A DNA stretch of 14,615 bases from JAAZLS01 sp964463285 (lineage in GTDB: Bacteria; Bacillota; Dethiobacteria; DTU022): positions 1 through 14,615 of the forward strand of contig CAYXBB010000038.1 of the NCBI GenBank assembly GCA_964463285.1, given 5' to 3'. The notes below the pieces were generated by a model that was given only the letters and a program-made list of their open reading frames with translations, was not told where the DNA came from and searched no databases. Made by a program: the position numbers and the translations under genes. Shown here in pieces: positions 13,207 through 14,615 of the stretch. Every line of letters begins with the position of its first letter. Within the stretch, counting starts at the first letter, position 1.

Positions 13207-14247
13207 TTGAATCACGAGATAAGCTACCGGCAGGCGGGGGTGGATATCGAAGCCGGGGACCAGGCGGTGGAGCGGATCAAGGATCTGGCTGCCACCACCT
13301 TTCGCCGGGAGGTTTTAAAGGGGCCGGGGGGTTTCGGAGGTCTGTTTGCCCTCAATCTTGCCGGCTACCGCTCTCCGGTGCTGGTGTCCGGATGTGATGG
13401 AGTGGGAACCAAGCTGAAGATAGCCTTTGCCCTCGATAAACACGACACCGTGGGCCTGGACTGCGTGGCCATGTGCGTAAACGATATACTGGCTCAAGGG
13501 GCGGAACCGCTGTTTTTTTTGGATTACCTGGCGGTGGGGAGACTTTCTTTAGAGCAGGTGGAGCAGATCGTATCCGGGGTGGCCGGAGGTTGCCGCCGGG
13601 CCGGTTGTGCCTTGCTGGGCGGCGAGACGGCGGAGATGCCCGGGTTTTACCCGGAAGGAGAGTATGATCTGGCTGGGTTTGCGGTAGGAATAGTCGAGAA
13701 AGAAAATCTGATCGATGGCTCGCGGATCTCACCCGGGGATAGGGTGATCGGCTTGACCTCCACCGGGCTACACAGCAACGGTTATTCTCTGGCCCGCCGG
13801 GTGTTGCTGGAACAGGCTGCTTTGCCCCTGGAACATATCCCCCGGGGCTGGAAGATATCATTGGGTGAAGAACTATTGCGTCCCACTGCTATCTACGTGC
13901 CGACAGTAAAACCCTTGTTTGTCAAGTACTCGATTGCCGGAGCGGCCCATATTACCGGGGGGGGGCTGGTGGAAAACCTGCCGCGCATCCTCAAACCGGG
14001 GCTGCAGATTGTGCTTAAAGAGAACTCTTGGCCGGTCCCGCCGGTGTTTGATCTGATCGCCCGATCGGGGCCGGTGAAAAAAAGCGAAATGTACCGGATT
14101 TTTAACATGGGGGTGGGGTTTGCCCTGGTTGTCCCGCGGGAGCAATCCTCAAGTGTTATTGAAGATCTCTGTACCTCCGGGGAGGTGGCCTGGGAGATCG
14201 GAGCGGTAACCGCTGGAACCGGGCCGACAGTGGTTATCAGCGGGTAG
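13207..14247 (+). CDS. purM: Phosphoribosylformylglycinamidine cyclo-ligase (AIR synthetase)
   Basis: 346 residues, the normal length. It closes the imidazole ring, converting FGAM to AIR with ATP, directly after the PurL step. Family blocks in order are SYRQAGVDIEAGDQAVERIK at the N-terminus, GPGGFGGLFAL, VSGCDGVGTKLKIAF (about 59-73), MCVNDILAQGAEPLFFLDY (about 88-106), GGETAEMPGFYPEGEYDLAG (about 138-157), TGLHSNGYSLARR (about 185-197), HITGGGLVENLPR (about 246-258) and FNMGVGFALVVP (about 299-310). The frame is open further upstream, but the TTG at 13207 fits both the family N-terminus (NHEISYRQAG) and the ribosome binding site AGGAGG (13195-13200), which shares bases with the hppA stop. 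Translation is thus probably coupled to hppA. No further gene follows in the window. Confidence 0.96.
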   Translation: MNHEISYRQAGVDIEAGDQAVERIKDLAATTFRREVLKGPGGFGGLFALNLAGYRSPVLVSGCDGVGTKLKIAFALDKHDTVGLDCVAMCVNDILAQGAEPLFFLDYLAVGRLSLEQVEQIVSGVAGGCRRAGCALLGGETAEMPGFYPEGEYDLAGFAVGIVEKENLIDGSRISPGDRVIGLTSTGLHSNGYSLARRVLLEQAALPLEHIPRGWKISLGEELLRPTAIYVPTVKPLFVKYSIAGAAHITGGGLVENLPRILKPGLQIVLKENSWPVPPVFDLIARSGPVKKSEMYRIFNMGVGFALVVPREQSSSVIEDLCTSGEVAWEIGAVTAGTGPTVVISG

Positions 14248-14330
14248 CCGGACCGGGACGGAAAATAGAAACGTGGGAAAACGGGGAAATGTAAGCAGGT
14301 TATTCGAAAATCGGCGCTCTGTCAACTTTT

Positions 14331-14364
14331 AAATCCTCCCCGCCCTCCCTTTTCAAAGGGGGAG
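14331..14364 (-). repeat. Degenerate copy of the palindrome family (minus orientation)
   Basis: On the minus strand it reads CTCCCCCTTTGAAAAGGGAG, then GGCGGGGAGGATTT. This is the same layout as the element read from 3773 to 3740 on the minus strand (palindrome, then a G-run, then ATTT), but its arms are unequal by two bases. Confidence 0.55.
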
Positions 14365-14460
14365 TATGGGGAAAACAGAAAACTTCTTTTTCCCGAAAAG
14401 GGAGCGAATAAGGCCAAAGGTTTTTTTCCAGGGGCGGTATGGAAAATAGTGGTAATAAAA

Positions 14461-14494
14461 TCCCCCTTTACTAAAGGGGGATTTAGGGGGATTT
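14461..14494 (+). repeat. Palindrome-family copy with perfect 10-bp arms
   Basis: TCCCCCTTTA (14461-14470) and TAAAGGGGGA (14472-14481) are perfect complements around a single C, followed by TTTAGGGGGATTT. It is the plus-orientation counterpart of the copies near 3.75 and 14.34 kb. Confidence 0.7.
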
Positions 14495-14515
14495 ATTCAT
14501 CAGCCGAAATATTGG

Positions 14516-14615
14516 TAGGGGCGGGGTTCCACCTCCGCCCGGTAAAAGGTGAATAGGGGCAGAGAGGTTCCTTACTCCCGCCCGGTAAAAGGTGAATAGG
14601 GGCAGAGAGGTTCCT
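14516..14615. repeat. 43-bp tandem repeat, truncated by the window end
   Basis: Two copies offset by exactly 43 bases (14535-14577 and 14578-14615) share CCGCCCGGTAAAAGGTGAAT and GGGGCAGAGAGGTTCCT. A partial, diverged earlier copy starts at 14516 (TAGGGGCGGGGTTCC). That first part can form a hairpin GGGCGG/CCGCCC (14519-14524 with 14535-14540). The array may continue beyond the window. Confidence 0.85.

Larger units (their letters stand above)
14248..14615. other. Non-coding, repeat-rich stretch after purM
   Basis: No credible gene is seen. After about 80 bases of plain sequence come two palindromic elements and a tandem repeat, listed separately. No convincing intrinsic terminator for the purine genes is visible; a TCCC-GAAAA-GGGA pairing near 14390 is too weak. 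Any continuation of the purine genes would have to lie beyond the window. Confidence 0.75.

Noticed and set aside
13352..13861. 169-residue minus-strand frame within purM
   Set aside because: Antisense shadow with Pro/Ser/Arg-rich composition.
14516..14615. CRISPR array
   Set aside because: The 43-bp units are directly adjacent with no unique spacers, and no cas gene is present.

Overview
The window looks like chromosomal DNA of an anaerobic, Gram-positive-type Firmicute, most likely a Clostridia member near the Peptococcaceae/Desulfotomaculum group. The lineage is inferred from gene content, not from a search. Supporting signs are: a groESL operon with a CIRCE operator; a PurF with a propeptide and [4Fe-4S] cysteines; a K+-dependent-type membrane pyrophosphatase; CWB2 cell-wall-binding repeats; a SipW-type signal peptidase with a TasA-like substrate; strong AGGAGG ribosome binding sites; and frequent GTG/TTG starts. 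All convincing genes are on the + strand.

Region 1 (1-3274) is a cell-surface module. It begins with the 3' part of a wall-anchored protein: a possible TasA-like end, an InlB-type repeat, an unassigned domain and three CWB2 repeats. A SipW/ER-type signal peptidase I and a TasA/camelysin-family protein with a SipW-type signal peptide follow. The likely logic is that the peptidase processes both TasA-like proteins and that the CWB2 protein anchors the product to the wall.

Region 2 (3275-4833) is looser. It holds an AT-rich patch with a doubtful minus-strand ORF, REP-like palindromes, a small membrane protein of the 'small multidrug export' family (COG2426), a GGGGACGG inverted repeat, a 57-residue cysteine-rich small protein with an excellent ribosome binding site, and an unexplained hairpin ahead of the groES promoter.

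Region 3 (4726-6827) is a textbook heat-shock operon: sigma-A-like promoter, CIRCE, groES, groEL and a strong intrinsic terminator.

Region 4 (6840-14247) is a compact purine cluster: purE, purL and purF with overlapping ends, then a 181-bp spacer made of a G/C-run repeat, then hppA (membrane pyrophosphatase) and purM. purM's ribosome binding site abuts the hppA stop. purB, purC, purS, purQ, purN, purH and purD are not in the window. The pump placed between purF (whose reaction releases PPi) and purM is the most interesting arrangement here.

Region 5 (14248-14615) is non-coding and repeat-rich, ending in a 43-bp tandem repeat cut by the window edge. One family of palindromes (C-rich arm, short centre, G-rich arm, then a G-run tail) recurs at about 3.75, 11.16, 14.34 and 14.46 kb. 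No CRISPR array, tRNA, rRNA, insertion sequence or complete novel system is visible. The novelty is in arrangements, small genes and repeats, not in a clear new defence or metabolic locus.
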